Shown here one piece after another: positions 36,001 through 45,503 of a stretch of DNA of 64,000 bases; within the stretch, counting starts at the first letter, position 1; every line of letters starts with the position of its first letter. This stretch comes from Aspidapion aeneum (lineage: Eukaryota > Arthropoda > Insecta > Coleoptera > Brentidae). The notes below the pieces were generated by a model, which ran no database searches, was not told where the DNA came from, and saw only the letters and a list, made by a program, of their open reading frames with translations. Both the position numbers and the translations under genes were made by a program. The stretch covers positions 27,014,703-27,078,702 of the forward strand of contig OY755040.1 of assembly GCA_963576565.1 (NCBI GenBank), read 5' to 3'.

Positions 36001-38242
36001 TTTAAAGTGGCATAACAAAAAAAAATCCGTTTTTTTTGGCCCACCCATTATACGGCTCTGGAACGAAATAGCGATGTACAAAATAGCGACGTACGAAATA
36101 GCGAGTAATGAAATAGCGACTATCAAAATAGCGATGTAATGAAACAGCGACTATTAAAATAGCGATGTATCAAAATAGCGTTTGTAACAAAACAGCGACA
36201 TATCAAAATAGCGATGTATCAAAATAGCGACAATCAAAATAGCGACAATGAAAATAGCGATGTATCAAAATAGCGATGTATCAAAAAAGCGATGTGTCAA
36301 AATACCGAATCAAACCAAACCGAATCGATCCAAACCAATCCAAACCGAACCGAACCGAAATGCGCTATTACATCCTCGCGGTATTTTGACTATACCACCT
36401 TTTCTTTCTAACAAATTTTTTCAAAAAAAAAACTTCCCTGACTTCTTTTCCAGGATCCTAGAGGGTGTGAATCCGAACCGAACCGCACCGCACCGAACCG
36501 AACCGCACCGAACCAAACCGAACCGAACCAAACTGAACCGAATTCGGTTCAGTTTGGTTCGGCTCGGATATACACTCTCTAGGATCCGGGCTGAAGAGTT
36601 TTTTTTTAAATATGCTGGTTCGGTTCGGTTCGGTTTAGATTCACACCCTCTAGGATCCCGAGAAAGAAGTCAGGGAAGTTTTTTTTTTTAAATTTGTTAG
36701 AAAGAAACCCCTTTGTCGAACTATATGCCAAAACCGAACCAAAATATCGCTATTTTGATAATCGCTATTTTGATACATCGCTATTTTGATAGTCGCTATT
36801 TTGTTACATCGCTATTTTGATAGTCGCTATTTTGTTACGTCGCTATTTTGTTACATCGCTATTTTGTTACAATCGCTATTTTGTTACATCGCCACTTTGT
36901 TACATCGCTATTTTGATAGTCGCCCTTTCATTACATCGCTATTTTGATTGTCGCTATTTCGATACCGCTATTTTAATACTCGCTATTTTGTACATCGCTA
37001 TTTCGTTCCAGAGCCCCATTATACCTATAAGGTAAATAGTCTGGTCCATATTCAATAAGAGTAGAGTTGTGCGACTCAATACAAATGAGCACGCAACTAA
37101 GAACGACACCATAAGTGTTCAGCCTTAAATTCTGTTCCAAAATAAAAGCCATAGTTTTTATTTTATTCCAGACAATCTTCGACGTCTTATTTTCAGTCCA
37201 AAATTCATTGTGAGAAATAACGTCTAGCTGTAGCCTCATAACTTGGCTATTATAGATTTGGATCGACATGAAAGTACCCTGAAATAAAATAAACCGACGT
37301 GTAATCACAATTAGTACTGGAAATGTTGAAAATTCATTGAGTTGTATAACGCCCTAAAAGGGCGTTATGGAAAATTGAATGGACAGAATATTGACACTAA
37401 CTTTCTTTGACAGATGGATTACGTGTCATAGGAATAGCTTTACAATTTTTTGTCTATTCCCCCTATGAACCAACAACCCCCTTGTGAGCCCTTTTAGAAA
37501 TTTCAAAAATTTTTGGATTTGATTTTACGCGAAAACGGTGGACCGCAAAAATATTTAGAGCCTCAAGTATTTTTGAGCCGTGAGAATATTTAATTTAGTT
37601 AAATATTTTTTTGTCAATCCTTATTTATTAAAAATGCATCTCTAACTTACATCCAAGTGTGTAGCTCAATTTAAAAATTTAATTATTTAAAAACAAAATG
37701 AAAAATTTATTTTTTAACAAAAAATATCACAGACTTATTATATAATTTTCTCTAAATAAATAAAAATAACATAAGTTTGATTAATGACAATTATTATATT
37801 TTACGAAATATTAAAGAAAAACTAAAAATTGTCCTGTCTCCCCACCCTCTCCTATTGAGGTTTCAATAATAATTATTATGGGGAGACGCCCGAAACATGG
37901 TAATTTAAAATTTGTAAAAGGCACAAACAGGCAAAAAATATTAAAATTAAAAATATATTTTTTGGGTAGTTAGGTAATGCTTTACTTATTGAGAATTGAA
38001 TAACTTACGATAAATCTTAAAGTAAACGGAGTTGCAGACTTCAAAACATGCCCAACGTTTTTCAACTTATAAAACGAGTAAACGTCCAAAACCATCCATA
38101 TTGAGTTAAATGTTACAAAGGCAATAACATTTGGCTTGTACAGACACGGTATAGGCAATAGATAAATGTAGTATTTTGTAAATGGCATTAATTTTGCTAA
38201 AAAATCAAATATACCCACAACATCGGATTTTGTTTTTATCAT
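32923..38242 (-). CDS. Seven-transmembrane chemoreceptor, probably an odorant receptor (partial, possibly dead)
   Basis: Model: complement of 38009-38242, 37025-37278, 35506-35686, 33160-33309 and 32923-33018, about 305 codons. All junctions keep the reading frame (phases 0, 2, 0, 0) and use plausible GT/AG sites. The first exon has NVIAFVTFNSIWMVLDVYSF as the first membrane segment. Exon 2 ends in a loop with IEYGPDYLPYR. Exon 3 has a membrane segment, YLFCCYYVAAGPAGLMYF, then a cytoplasmic KEISQRM-IKILDNHK stretch. Exon 4 has another, GSIGLIFVPLSYIFMISTM. Insect odorant receptors are about 390 aa seven-helix ligand-gated channel subunits in sensory neurons. Length, segment order and short polar loops fit. 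The C-terminal part is missing or lies at 30.2 kb behind a stop. Every intron is full of transposon DNA. A gustatory receptor cannot be excluded. Confidence 0.6.
33160..33309 (-). CDS. Odorant-receptor-like exon 4
   Basis: Exactly 50 open codons lie between the acceptor TCTATTACAG and the donor TTC|GTAAGT. It holds a basic stretch (SSRFNLLRRF) followed by a hydrophobic membrane segment. Confidence 0.55.
33310..35060. other. Intronic AT-rich stretch
   Basis: It lies between exons 3 and 4 of the receptor model. There is no other coding signal. The open frame at 34110-34373 has no homology I recognise. Confidence 0.4.
35072..35102 (+). ncRNA. Possible hammerhead-ribozyme relic (Penelope-like)
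   Basis: CTGAGGA, a GGCCC-AAAA loop, GAAAC and a closing GGTC occur in hammerhead order (CUGANGA, stem II, GAAA, very short stem III, cleavage triplet GUC). Tiny stem III hammerheads are known from Penelope-like retroelements. Here stem II is weak and stem I barely pairs, so it is at best decayed. Confidence 0.3.
35506..35686 (-). CDS. Odorant-receptor-like exon 3
   Basis: The acceptor ATATTTTTAG precedes AATTCTAATA; it completes an Arg codon from exon 2 and then gives 60 codons. The donor AAG|GTATAT is the choice that keeps phase with exon 4. The frame also stays open past the donor to 35431, so the exon end is less certain than its start. Confidence 0.5.
36054..37015. mobile_element. Foldback element with 9-bp target duplication (FB-1)
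   Basis: It is 962 bp long. Both ends are GGCTCTGGAACGAAATAGCG in inverted orientation. The outer arms are tandem arrays of AAAATAGCGATGTAT-like units (about 36066-36310 and, inverted, 36745-37010). Inside them lie CCGAACCGAAC arrays and a core, GGATCCTAGAGGGTGTGA, present once in each orientation (about 36452 and 36637-36654). CCATTATAC is found directly outside both ends (36045-36053 and 37016-37024). Tandem-repeat arms plus a 9-bp duplication are what Drosophila FB elements, and Mutator-type elements, show. There is no coding capacity; the KPNRTEPNR-like frames only translate the tandem DNA. Confidence 0.88.
37025..37278 (-). CDS. Odorant-receptor-like exon 2
   Basis: The acceptor TTTTATTTCAG precedes GGTACTTTC; 84 codons plus two bases are open. 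It contains a charged stretch with WNKIKTMAFILEQN and a membrane segment, GVVLSCVLICIE. The donor AG|GTATAATGG coincides with the target duplication of the foldback element at 36054-37015. Confidence 0.6.
37346..37368. repeat. Perfect 10-bp hairpin
   Basis: ATAACGCCCT, three A, AGGGCGTTAT. It lies in the first intron of the receptor model. It has no T run after it and so is not a terminator; its role is unknown. Confidence 0.7.
38009..38242 (-). CDS. Odorant-receptor-like exon 1
   Basis: 78 codons from ATG to a strong donor, ATC|GTAAGT. The first five codons appear to lie inside the neighbouring MITE, whose edge is at about 38227. The native start may therefore be lost and replaced, or the later Met in KLMPFTKYY may be used. 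Confidence 0.55.
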
Positions 38243-39412
38243 TGTTTGTTAGATTATACGATTGCATTGCCAATCCTGTCTGCATTCATTTCTTAATAAA
38301 GTCATATTACTGAACCGATTTTATATAACATCACGTTACGAAAATCATTGCAGTGTTTTTATTTCACTAAAATCGGTTCATTAGTAATGAAATTATAAAG
38401 AAATGAATGCAGACAGGATTGCCAATGTAATCTAAGAATTTGTAAAACAATGAATAAAAGATTTTTTGCGAACCACTAAACCGATTTTATTAATTTTAAC
38501 TTCTTTATGCGGGAGAAAAGTAGTGTTTTTCTATAAATTAAAAAAAATTAAACATTTTCAAAAAATAAAAATAAAACTGCCTCTTTGGAAGGTCAAGTAT
38601 AATTCTGTCCGACATCTTAACTTCTACGATTGCGGCAAATTTCGAATACAATCTTTAAAGAACAATCAATTCTCACCATGAATTGTGATAAAAAAAATGA
38701 TAAAAACAAAATACAGGATTGGCAATGCAATCATATAATCTGTAAAACAATGGCTGAAACAAAAATAGATTTTTTGAGCACCACCTCACCGATTTGACCA
38801 ATTTGTTTTCTCGTTGTGCGGGGGAAAAGTAGTGCTTTTTTATAAATTCAAAAAAAACTAAAACAGTTTCCGAAAATAAGAATAAACACACCATTTGGAA
38901 AGTCAAGTATAATTCTGTTCGCCATCTTTAATTTTAAGATGGTGAAAAATTTTGATCATGATCTTTTAAAAGCAATCAATTCTGTATGAATGCTTTTTAT
39001 TTCATCAAATTCGGTTCAGTAGTAATGAATTTATAAGGAAATAAGTGAAGACAGGATTGGCGAGGCAGTCGTATAATATTCAAAACCATGGTTAAAACAA
39101 AAATATTTTTTTTTAGAACCACCGAATCGATTTTGCTGATTCATACCTTGTTGTGCGTGGCAAGAACACAGCTTTTACAGATGTAACAAAATGATTAAAA
39201 CATGTCCGCAACACAAGAATAAACGAGCATCTTTGAAGGGTACAATTTAATTTCGTCCGCCATCTTGGATTTTAAGATGGAGGACAAGAAGATATATTTA
39301 GTCAAAACTCTGATTAATTCTTTGCCAAGTTCAATTTTTTCCATTAAAATTGATGGTATATTTCAAAAGTTATAATGAAAAAAAATTGTCTGGTTTTTTT
39401 TGGCCCACCCTG
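38228..39412. mobile_element. Long inverted-repeat MITE, truncated second copy
   Basis: It belongs to the same family as 30909-32505. The right end TTTTTTTTGGCCCACCCTG is followed by TA. The left side begins in the middle of the arm (ATTGTTTGTTAGATTATACGA) directly against receptor exon 1. The 90-bp sub-block with GCAGACAGGATTG recurs several times. A scrap of the same terminus is at about 36022-36044. Confidence 0.75.
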
Positions 39413-39414
39413 TA

Positions 39415-40600
39415 TATTATGTATCTTCTAGTACAAAATATGCGATCAAAATAAAATGTATTTAAAGCATTTTGAAAAAATCTTACTTAAAAAAGATGAT
39501 ATCCCATTTGCAGACATTTCGAAGGATTAAAAAACAAGAAATACCTAATAGTTCCTAACTAGTAATAAAACAAAAATTATTATTAAAGCAGTTGAAAATT
39601 AATTATTTATTTTAATTATTGTTAATGATTGTTGGATTGGAAGAAGTAAAGACAAATATTAAAAATATAATTATGATAATGGAAAATAATGGGCTAAAGG
39701 ATCATTTGTGAGTCCAGTGCATTAAAATGTAAAAACCAAAATAAATAGTAGGTAATAGAAAAATATTTAATAAAACTGGAAATGCATCTAAAAGAATAAA
39801 CAATTTAAAAATATATTAAAATAAGTGCAAGTTTTAAACTAGGCTTAGGAAACCCTATTTAAGGGCTCATTTTAACATAGCATTTAAGAAAGATAAGACA
39901 TATTTAGAAATACACTTTTATTACTATCAAGATTTTTAAAAAATTAAAGACTTTCAACAATTTATTCATTCATCTTCTCGGTCGGGACACTAGTGGGTAA
40001 GACTTGAGTTTTTTTTGTTCAATAATTTTTTACACCGCACTTTGAAATAGTTTTTTAAATTTAAATTTTTATTTGGTAATCTAACCTTAGTACGCTAAAA
40101 CTAGGGGGACATTTTTTTTTAGAACAAAACCTAATTTTTGCTATCACAAACTACAAAAAATATTTACTGAAGGCTTGCTATTTAAATTTTATTATAAAGA
40201 ATACGAATCATTTTAGAAGTATGAAACGATTTGTTGTTGCCTATTAATTAGTAGAGTATCATTAGAGGTTTTTCAAGTTTTTTTATAGTTTGCCTTCAAA
40301 GTGGTGGAGGTAAAAGTTACCTTTTATAAAAATTTGAGGTTTGTAGATTTGTAAATATATGGGTTTTGGTATATTTTATTCAGAGAAAATTAAAAAATAT
40401 ATAAAATTACCCACGCGGTAACTGCCAACTTTTCTGCAAAGAAAAGTCATTCCGCGTGGCAACTTAGAGTTTTGGGATTCAACAGAAGTAGAGGGTCACA
40501 GAGGACCGGATTATTCATAATAAATCTTCTCGTGTTTGATTTTTTTTTTTTGATTCAAGGCAAATGATGATGCCTTTTCTGTAACGTGGATTATCTTACG
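39415..40600. other. AT-rich non-coding stretch
   Basis: There is no coding signal. A hairpin at about 40412-40459 pairs CCACGCGG with CCGCGTGG and ACTTTTCT with AGAAAAGT. Confidence 0.45.
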
Positions 40601-41738
40601 TATAACGTGATTAAAGTAATAATATCATCATTTTCCAAAGCAAAACCATTGAAATCTTAAACAAAACTTAAAAATAAGTTGTACTATATATTTGGTTGGC
40701 CGGAAAATGCTAAAATGTAAATTTGTCCCGTTCGGTAACATTATTTTTCACATTTTATTTTACAGATTGGGACTTTAAATTTATGTTTAGTGTCTAGCTG
40801 AAAAATAGTTAAATTTGTAATTTGCTTTCATGTTGATATTGACCATTATCTATTTTTGTAATTTTATACATATGACTTTAAACTATTTTAATAAGCAAAA
40901 TATAAAAAAAATCGAGATTAGATAGTTTTTGACATATTTTCTTAAAATGCAAAATTGAGATTTTCACGAATATTGGCCTTATAGACCGGAGGCGCTCTCA
41001 GATGGCATCTGGTCAGGGTCCACAGATCCTAATATTTTCTTCTAGTGCAGTTATCAACTTCTATGCAATAAAAACTAAAAAAACCAATATTTTTAAATTT
41101 TTTACTCACCATTTTGAATGTTTGGGGACAAGCTAACTAAATATTAGGTGTAGTTTGCGCCAACATATAAAACACCAATGTTTTTTTTCATATATTATAA
41201 AGTGGGGCAAAGTAACCTCGGACTATGGGAAACTTTGCTCCACTTTTCAAGTTAAAAAAATATTTATAATACTAAGTATTTTGTAATAAAAATATCCTTT
41301 GTTAATTACCTATACCATGTGTTTTTATTTAAACCAAAAAAACATTTTTTATGGTATAATTTTTGGTTATTTTTTGAATTTTTCGAATTAACTCAAAAAA
41401 GTGGAGCAAAGTTACCCTCGTTTTACGGTATATTATTTTAGGCATATTTTAACACATTTGGTAGATTTGAGTCACATATGGGGCTTTCCATATCAAGCAG
41501 GCCCACTTAAAAATTTTTATTTTAATAAAAAATTATTTTTTGGTTCCTCTATAGACACCGATTACACCAAGATAAAAAATTTGAAAAAATGTTGCGATTC
41601 CTTAACTCTACAGGGTGTTTTATCGTCTTAATTGGCCAAAACATAACTATGATTTATGATTTTTCCTGAAAAAATACGATCAAAAAATTTTTACTACTGT
41701 TTAGAAACAAGAATAAGAGGCTTTAAGAAATACTCTGC

Positions 41739-42286
41739 CAATATATGGGCCCCTAAGCTCACACTGAGTACTATAGTTATAGTGTACGTGTGAGCTAATA
41801 TAACTAAAAACTGAAATATATTTTATACAACTCCATACTAAATTACCTTTTCTTTGATACCACACAAGCCATGTTTTGACTTAAACTCAAATTTTTGAAA
41901 TCCACCCCCACCCTTAAAAAAACAAAAACTAAAATGTATTTTGTTAAACTCCGGACTCAATTACCTTTCGTTTGATATCACACACGCCATATTTTCACTT
42001 AAACTCTAATTTTTGAAATATACCCCCACCCTTTTTTTAAAATAAATTAAAATGTATTTTGTTTAACTCCAGACTCAATTACCTTTCGTTTGATATCACA
42101 CACGCCATATTTTCACATAAACTCTAATTTTTGAAATCTATTGATTGAATTTTGTTCATTTTTAAATGGGACCATCTCGACCCAAGATCCAGCCTAGGCA
42201 CCAAATTTCATTGAAATCGGCCAAGCCGTTTTTGAGTTATGCGCGTTGGTCGTGACAGACAGACAGACAGACATACAGACAGACAT

Positions 42287-42336
<50 letters not shown>

Positions 42337-42474
42337 GGCGCAACAAAAAAGTTTCAAAATCATCTGAAACGCAAAGATATATAAACATTTTTGAAATCGG
42401 AGCAACTTTTTTTTTCTCGAAAAAATTAGGATCACCATAGCTCACACTACTATAGTATAGTATATGTGTGAGCT
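41739..42474. mobile_element. Microsatellite-bearing element, Helitron-like 3' end
   Basis: It contains three tandem copies of a unit of about 119 bp (starting near 41829, 41949 and 42066; common words ACTCAATTACCTTTCGTTTGATATCACACACGCCATATTTTCAC with changes). A conserved lead, CATTGAAATCGGCCAAGCCG, then runs into the GACA array. Hairpins of the form AGCTCACAC...GTGTGAGCT close both the left (about 41757-41795) and right (about 42439-42473) sides, and the right one is followed by CTAA. A 3' hairpin plus CTRR is Helitron-like, but no replicase is present. Confidence 0.55.
42254..42335. repeat. (GACA)n microsatellite
   Basis: About 80 bp of GACA units, twice interrupted by GACATACA. The Ser/Val/Cys-rich or Arg/Gln/Thr-rich open frames on both strands here come from this array. 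Confidence 0.95.
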
Positions 42475-43471
42475 AAAATAATTGAAAATGACAAATAATC
42501 ACATTAATGACCTTAGTACAAGACACTAAATGAAAAAAATCGCCATTTTCAAAATGTGACTGACCCCTTCGATTTTTTATATTTTTTTGACAAAAGATGC
42601 TCCAATATTTTGTCAGAATGAAAAAAAAAAGGTTTTTCCTTAAAGGAAAACAACTTTTTTTAATAAAATGTATATTGATTCACACCTTGGGCGCGTCAAT
42701 AGGACTGCTCGTTTGCCCATTGATATATAAGTACAGCCAAGGCCTCCGCGCACTTACACAAGAATTTTTCTTTTTGGGATTTATACTTCTCGGCCCACTT
42801 TAAAATTTCTAAAGGCAACAGACAAAATATTGAAGCATCTTTTTTCAAAAAAATATAAAAAATCGAAGGGGTCACATTTTTAAAATGGCGGTTTTTTAAA
42901 TTAATTGTCTTGTACTAAGGTCACTGATGCGATTATTTGTCATTTTCAATATTTTTTCTTAAAGCCACTTGTTTGTATTTCTAAACAGTAGTAAAAAAAA
43001 TTTTTGCAACGTTCGTATTTTTTCAGGAAAAATCATAAACCATAGAAGTGTTTTGGCCAATTAAGAAGATAAAACACCCTGTAGATTTAAGAAATCGCAT
43101 TTTGTCAAATTCTTTATCTTGGTGTAATCGGTATCTACAGAGGAACCAATAAATAAATTGTTATTAAAATCAAAATTTTTAAGTGCAAAAGGTTGACATG
43201 GAAAGCCGAATATATCTTACTAGCTTTTGGTTACACATAACAGTTTAAAGTCTGAGATGTTTAGTTTACAACATTTTAATACGTTAATAGTTTACAACGA
43301 TTTTTGCTGATACAAAAGTTTCAGCAAAAATATTGGTTTTGTTCCAAAAGAAAAGTGCTGTACCAAAAGAGATAGAAAATTGTGAAATTCAAAACTAATT
43401 TAAATTCTTATTATAAATATTATCTTCTTCTATTTTAGATCCCCTGTACCAGCTGAAAATTTTTGACCAAA

Positions 43472-45406
43472 ATGAAAATTCTTTTGATTTTGGTACTTGT
43501 TGTGTACTATTTTTCGAAAACTCTAGAAAATAAGTTAAGTTTAGATCATCCACCTCCTCAGAGCAGGTGGGTCAGTGATTGTGTCAGTGAAATGACGAAA
43601 GTTCTGCAGCTTAAAAAAGTCGGTTTTGTTTCATTTCTCAATGAACAAAATGACTATCAATATTACATTTTAAAAAAACTAGCAAATAATTTAGCCAAAA
43701 AGAAGCAAGTAATTTTTTTCGATAGAAAAACTAAAAAGAATGTGGTTGGTAAAAAAGATTTTGAACCTATCACAGCCAAACTATTTCTGAGCTATATTGT
43801 CTTTTATAGATCCTTACAAGACCTTGAACTTGGTTTAAAGTTTATGATTAAGAACAATATCTTTGATCCTACGGCGACATTTTTTATGGTTACCCTTAAA
43901 AATTATGCTAGGAGTGGAGCTCATGCCAAGCAAGTTTTACATCTTCTGGCTTCGAAGTATGTCTTAAAATCGGCCGTAATGGTATCTAGTGATAAAACTT
44001 TGACTAAGTTAAATATTTATTCATGGTTTCCATTTAAAGGTGGGTCTTGTCCTGAAGTGCCCCATCATATTGTCCTAATAAACAGTTGTCTAAACGGAAA
44101 AATATTAAGACAAGTAAACAGTTTAGCAACCATTGCTATCCCAAAGAACTTTAAAAACTGTACCTTAACTGTAGCTTGGATTGAGAGTCCACCTTATATT
44201 TACGATATGCATAACAGAACGACTATGAAATCGGACGAAAACAAATATGGGATTGAGATAAGCATTTTAATGGCTTTAGCAAAGAAACTGAATATCAGAC
44301 TTATATTTATCGAGTCAACTTTACCAAAGGGCGATGTTTATGAAAATGGTTCTGTTTGGGGATCCTTTAAATTATTGCAAAACTTTTCGAGTAATGTTCG
44401 ATTCTTAATCGGTAGCTTAGCTCAAAGGTCATCTAGACATATATACCTTAGCTCTTCTCGGTCCTATGCGATAGAATCGTTTGTGTGTTGCATTCCATTG
44501 GAGTATGTCCCAAGCATAAATTGGATAAAAAATATTATCAGGAATGTGTATTTTTTCAATTTTTGTGCTGTAAATTTCTGCTTGATAACAGTACTTTCCG
44601 GAATTATTTATTATTTAAGAAAACTTAGGTTTCTTAACAATTCCAGCAGTATTAGATTTCTTAGTATTCCAGTAAGTCTAATGGCAATTTCTTTAAACAT
44701 TGTATCCAAAAAACTACTACTAGGATTAAAAACAAAAATATTTATAGCACCGCTTTTAGTTTTTGCATTTTTATTTGGTTCGGTATTTCAGTCTTTAGTC
44801 GTCAACTCAATAATGGAAAATAACCTAGATAGCAAATACAATTTTTTCGGCGAAGAACTTACTATTTATATGTCTGACGATTTTAAAGAGTTCTATGTTA
44901 ACAAATATATTACAACGAACAAATATTTACAAACTAAACCATGTAATAATATTAGTAATGAGTCTTGCCTCGATGAAATTATTTACAGCCGCAATGCCTC
45001 AGGTTGTTTTAAAAAATCCTACGTGTCTTGGTATATTGGTCATCGGCTTGATGACATTATTTACAAATACCCAATAAAGTGTTCCTTTTCTAGGCCTTTG
45101 TTATACCATAGTATCAATTTTTATATGCCTAACGGATTTTGGCTTCACAAGAGAGCAAACGAATTTGTATTGCAGTATTTGGAGTTTGGTTTGGTATCTA
45201 ATAGAAAGAAACAATATTGTCTTTATAGCTCCAAAGCTTGTAGCCTCTTTAATAAACTTGAGAATCCGCAAAAAGAAAGTCAGCACCTTTTTTTTACAAA
45301 AATTACTCTTAAGCAGTTGTGGCCAGTTTTTGGATTATTGCTGTTAGGAAATCTAATCGCTTTTCTAATTTTTGTCATAGAGATTTTAATTCATAAGCAT
45401 TTTTAG
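43472..45406 (+). CDS. Divergent ionotropic receptor (IR), single exon
   Basis: An insect chemosensory relative of ionotropic glutamate receptors: a ligand-gated cation channel subunit, expected in the dendritic membrane of gustatory or olfactory neurons. 644 aa, a normal length for the family. ATG at 43472 is preceded by an in-frame TGA at 43454, so the start is well fixed. Residues 1-18 (MKILLILVLVVYYF) form a signal peptide. A divergent N-terminal domain runs to about residue 225. The S1 half of the ligand-binding domain follows (TVAWIESPPYIY near 235, YGIEISILMALAKKL near 260). TM1 is about 360-382, the pore loop about 393-410, TM2 about 424-446, the S2 half runs to about 610, and TM3 is about 616-638. 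Several Cys and Asn-x-Ser/Thr sites lie in the extracellular parts. There is no intron in the coding part; a TCTTCTATTTTAG acceptor-like site at 43427-43439 hints at a 5' UTR intron. Polyadenylation signals follow. The exact subfamily is not resolved. Confidence 0.9.
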   Translation: MKILLILVLVVYYFSKTLENKLSLDHPPPQSRWVSDCVSEMTKVLQLKKVGFVSFLNEQNDYQYYILKKLANNLAKKKQVIFFDRKTKKNVVGKKDFEPITAKLFLSYIVFYRSLQDLELGLKFMIKNNIFDPTATFFMVTLKNYARSGAHAKQVLHLLASKYVLKSAVMVSSDKTLTKLNIYSWFPFKGGSCPEVPHHIVLINSCLNGKILRQVNSLATIAIPKNFKNCTLTVAWIESPPYIYDMHNRTTMKSDENKYGIEISILMALAKKLNIRLIFIESTLPKGDVYENGSVWGSFKLLQNFSSNVRFLIGSLAQRSSRHIYLSSSRSYAIESFVCCIPLEYVPSINWIKNIIRNVYFFNFCAVNFCLITVLSGIIYYLRKLRFLNNSSSIRFLSIPVSLMAISLNIVSKKLLLGLKTKIFIAPLLVFAFLFGSVFQSLVVNSIMENNLDSKYNFFGEELTIYMSDDFKEFYVNKYITTNKYLQTKPCNNISNESCLDEIIYSRNASGCFKKSYVSWYIGHRLDDIIYKYPIKCSFSRPLLYHSINFYMPNGFWLHKRANEFVLQYLEFGLVSNRKKQYCLYSSKACSLFNKLENPQKESQHLFFTKITLKQLWPVFGLLLLGNLIAFLIFVIEILIHKHF

Positions 45407-45425
45407 AATATAAGGATGTATGAAC

Positions 45426-45461
45426 AATAAATATTTCCAATTTAAATTAAATTTTAATAAA
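45426..45461 (+). promoter_or_regulatory. Polyadenylation signals of the IR gene
   Basis: AATAAA occurs at 45426-45431 and 45456-45461, 20 and 50 bases after the stop codon. Confidence 0.6.
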
Positions 45462-45503
45462 AATGATATTTTATTATACTATTTCATTCTTTAGTCTCTC
45501 TAT

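Larger units (their letters stand above)
41480..43205. mobile_element. Long inverted-repeat element with a later insertion in its left arm
   Basis: The right arm 42810-43205 is continuous. Its inverted partner is in two pieces, 41480-41737 and about 42476-42640. Shared words include GGTTCCTCT, ACACCGATTACACCAAGATAAA, ACAGGGTGTTTTATC, TTGGCCAAAAC and ATGACAAATAATC. The gap in the left arm is filled by the GACA-microsatellite element. Confidence 0.8.
40600..43320. repeat. Ancient dispersed repeat, copy B, split by insertions
   Basis: 40600-41470 and 43205-43320 together match 4700-5520. The material between (41480-43205) is a younger inverted-repeat element. A TGGGGCAAAGTAACCTCGG segment at about 41203-41425 may be a further small insertion. 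Confidence 0.55.

Noticed and set aside
36248..36691. 147-codon frame rich in Pro-Asn-Arg
   Set aside because: It reads through the CCGAA tandem arrays of foldback FB-1; it has no start context or family support.
37840..37900. Bacterial-type terminator or regulatory hairpin (GTCTCCCC/GGGGAGAC)
   Set aside because: This is a eukaryotic context; the pair is more likely the ends of a very short MITE, and evidence is thin.
42194..42445. Open frames with Ser-Val-Cys or Gln-Thr-Asp repeats
   Set aside because: They are translations of the GACA microsatellite on both strands.
43463..43471. Start of the IR protein three codons earlier (TTG)
   Set aside because: The codon at 43463 is TTG, not ATG. 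The first ATG after the in-frame TGA at 43454 is at 43472.
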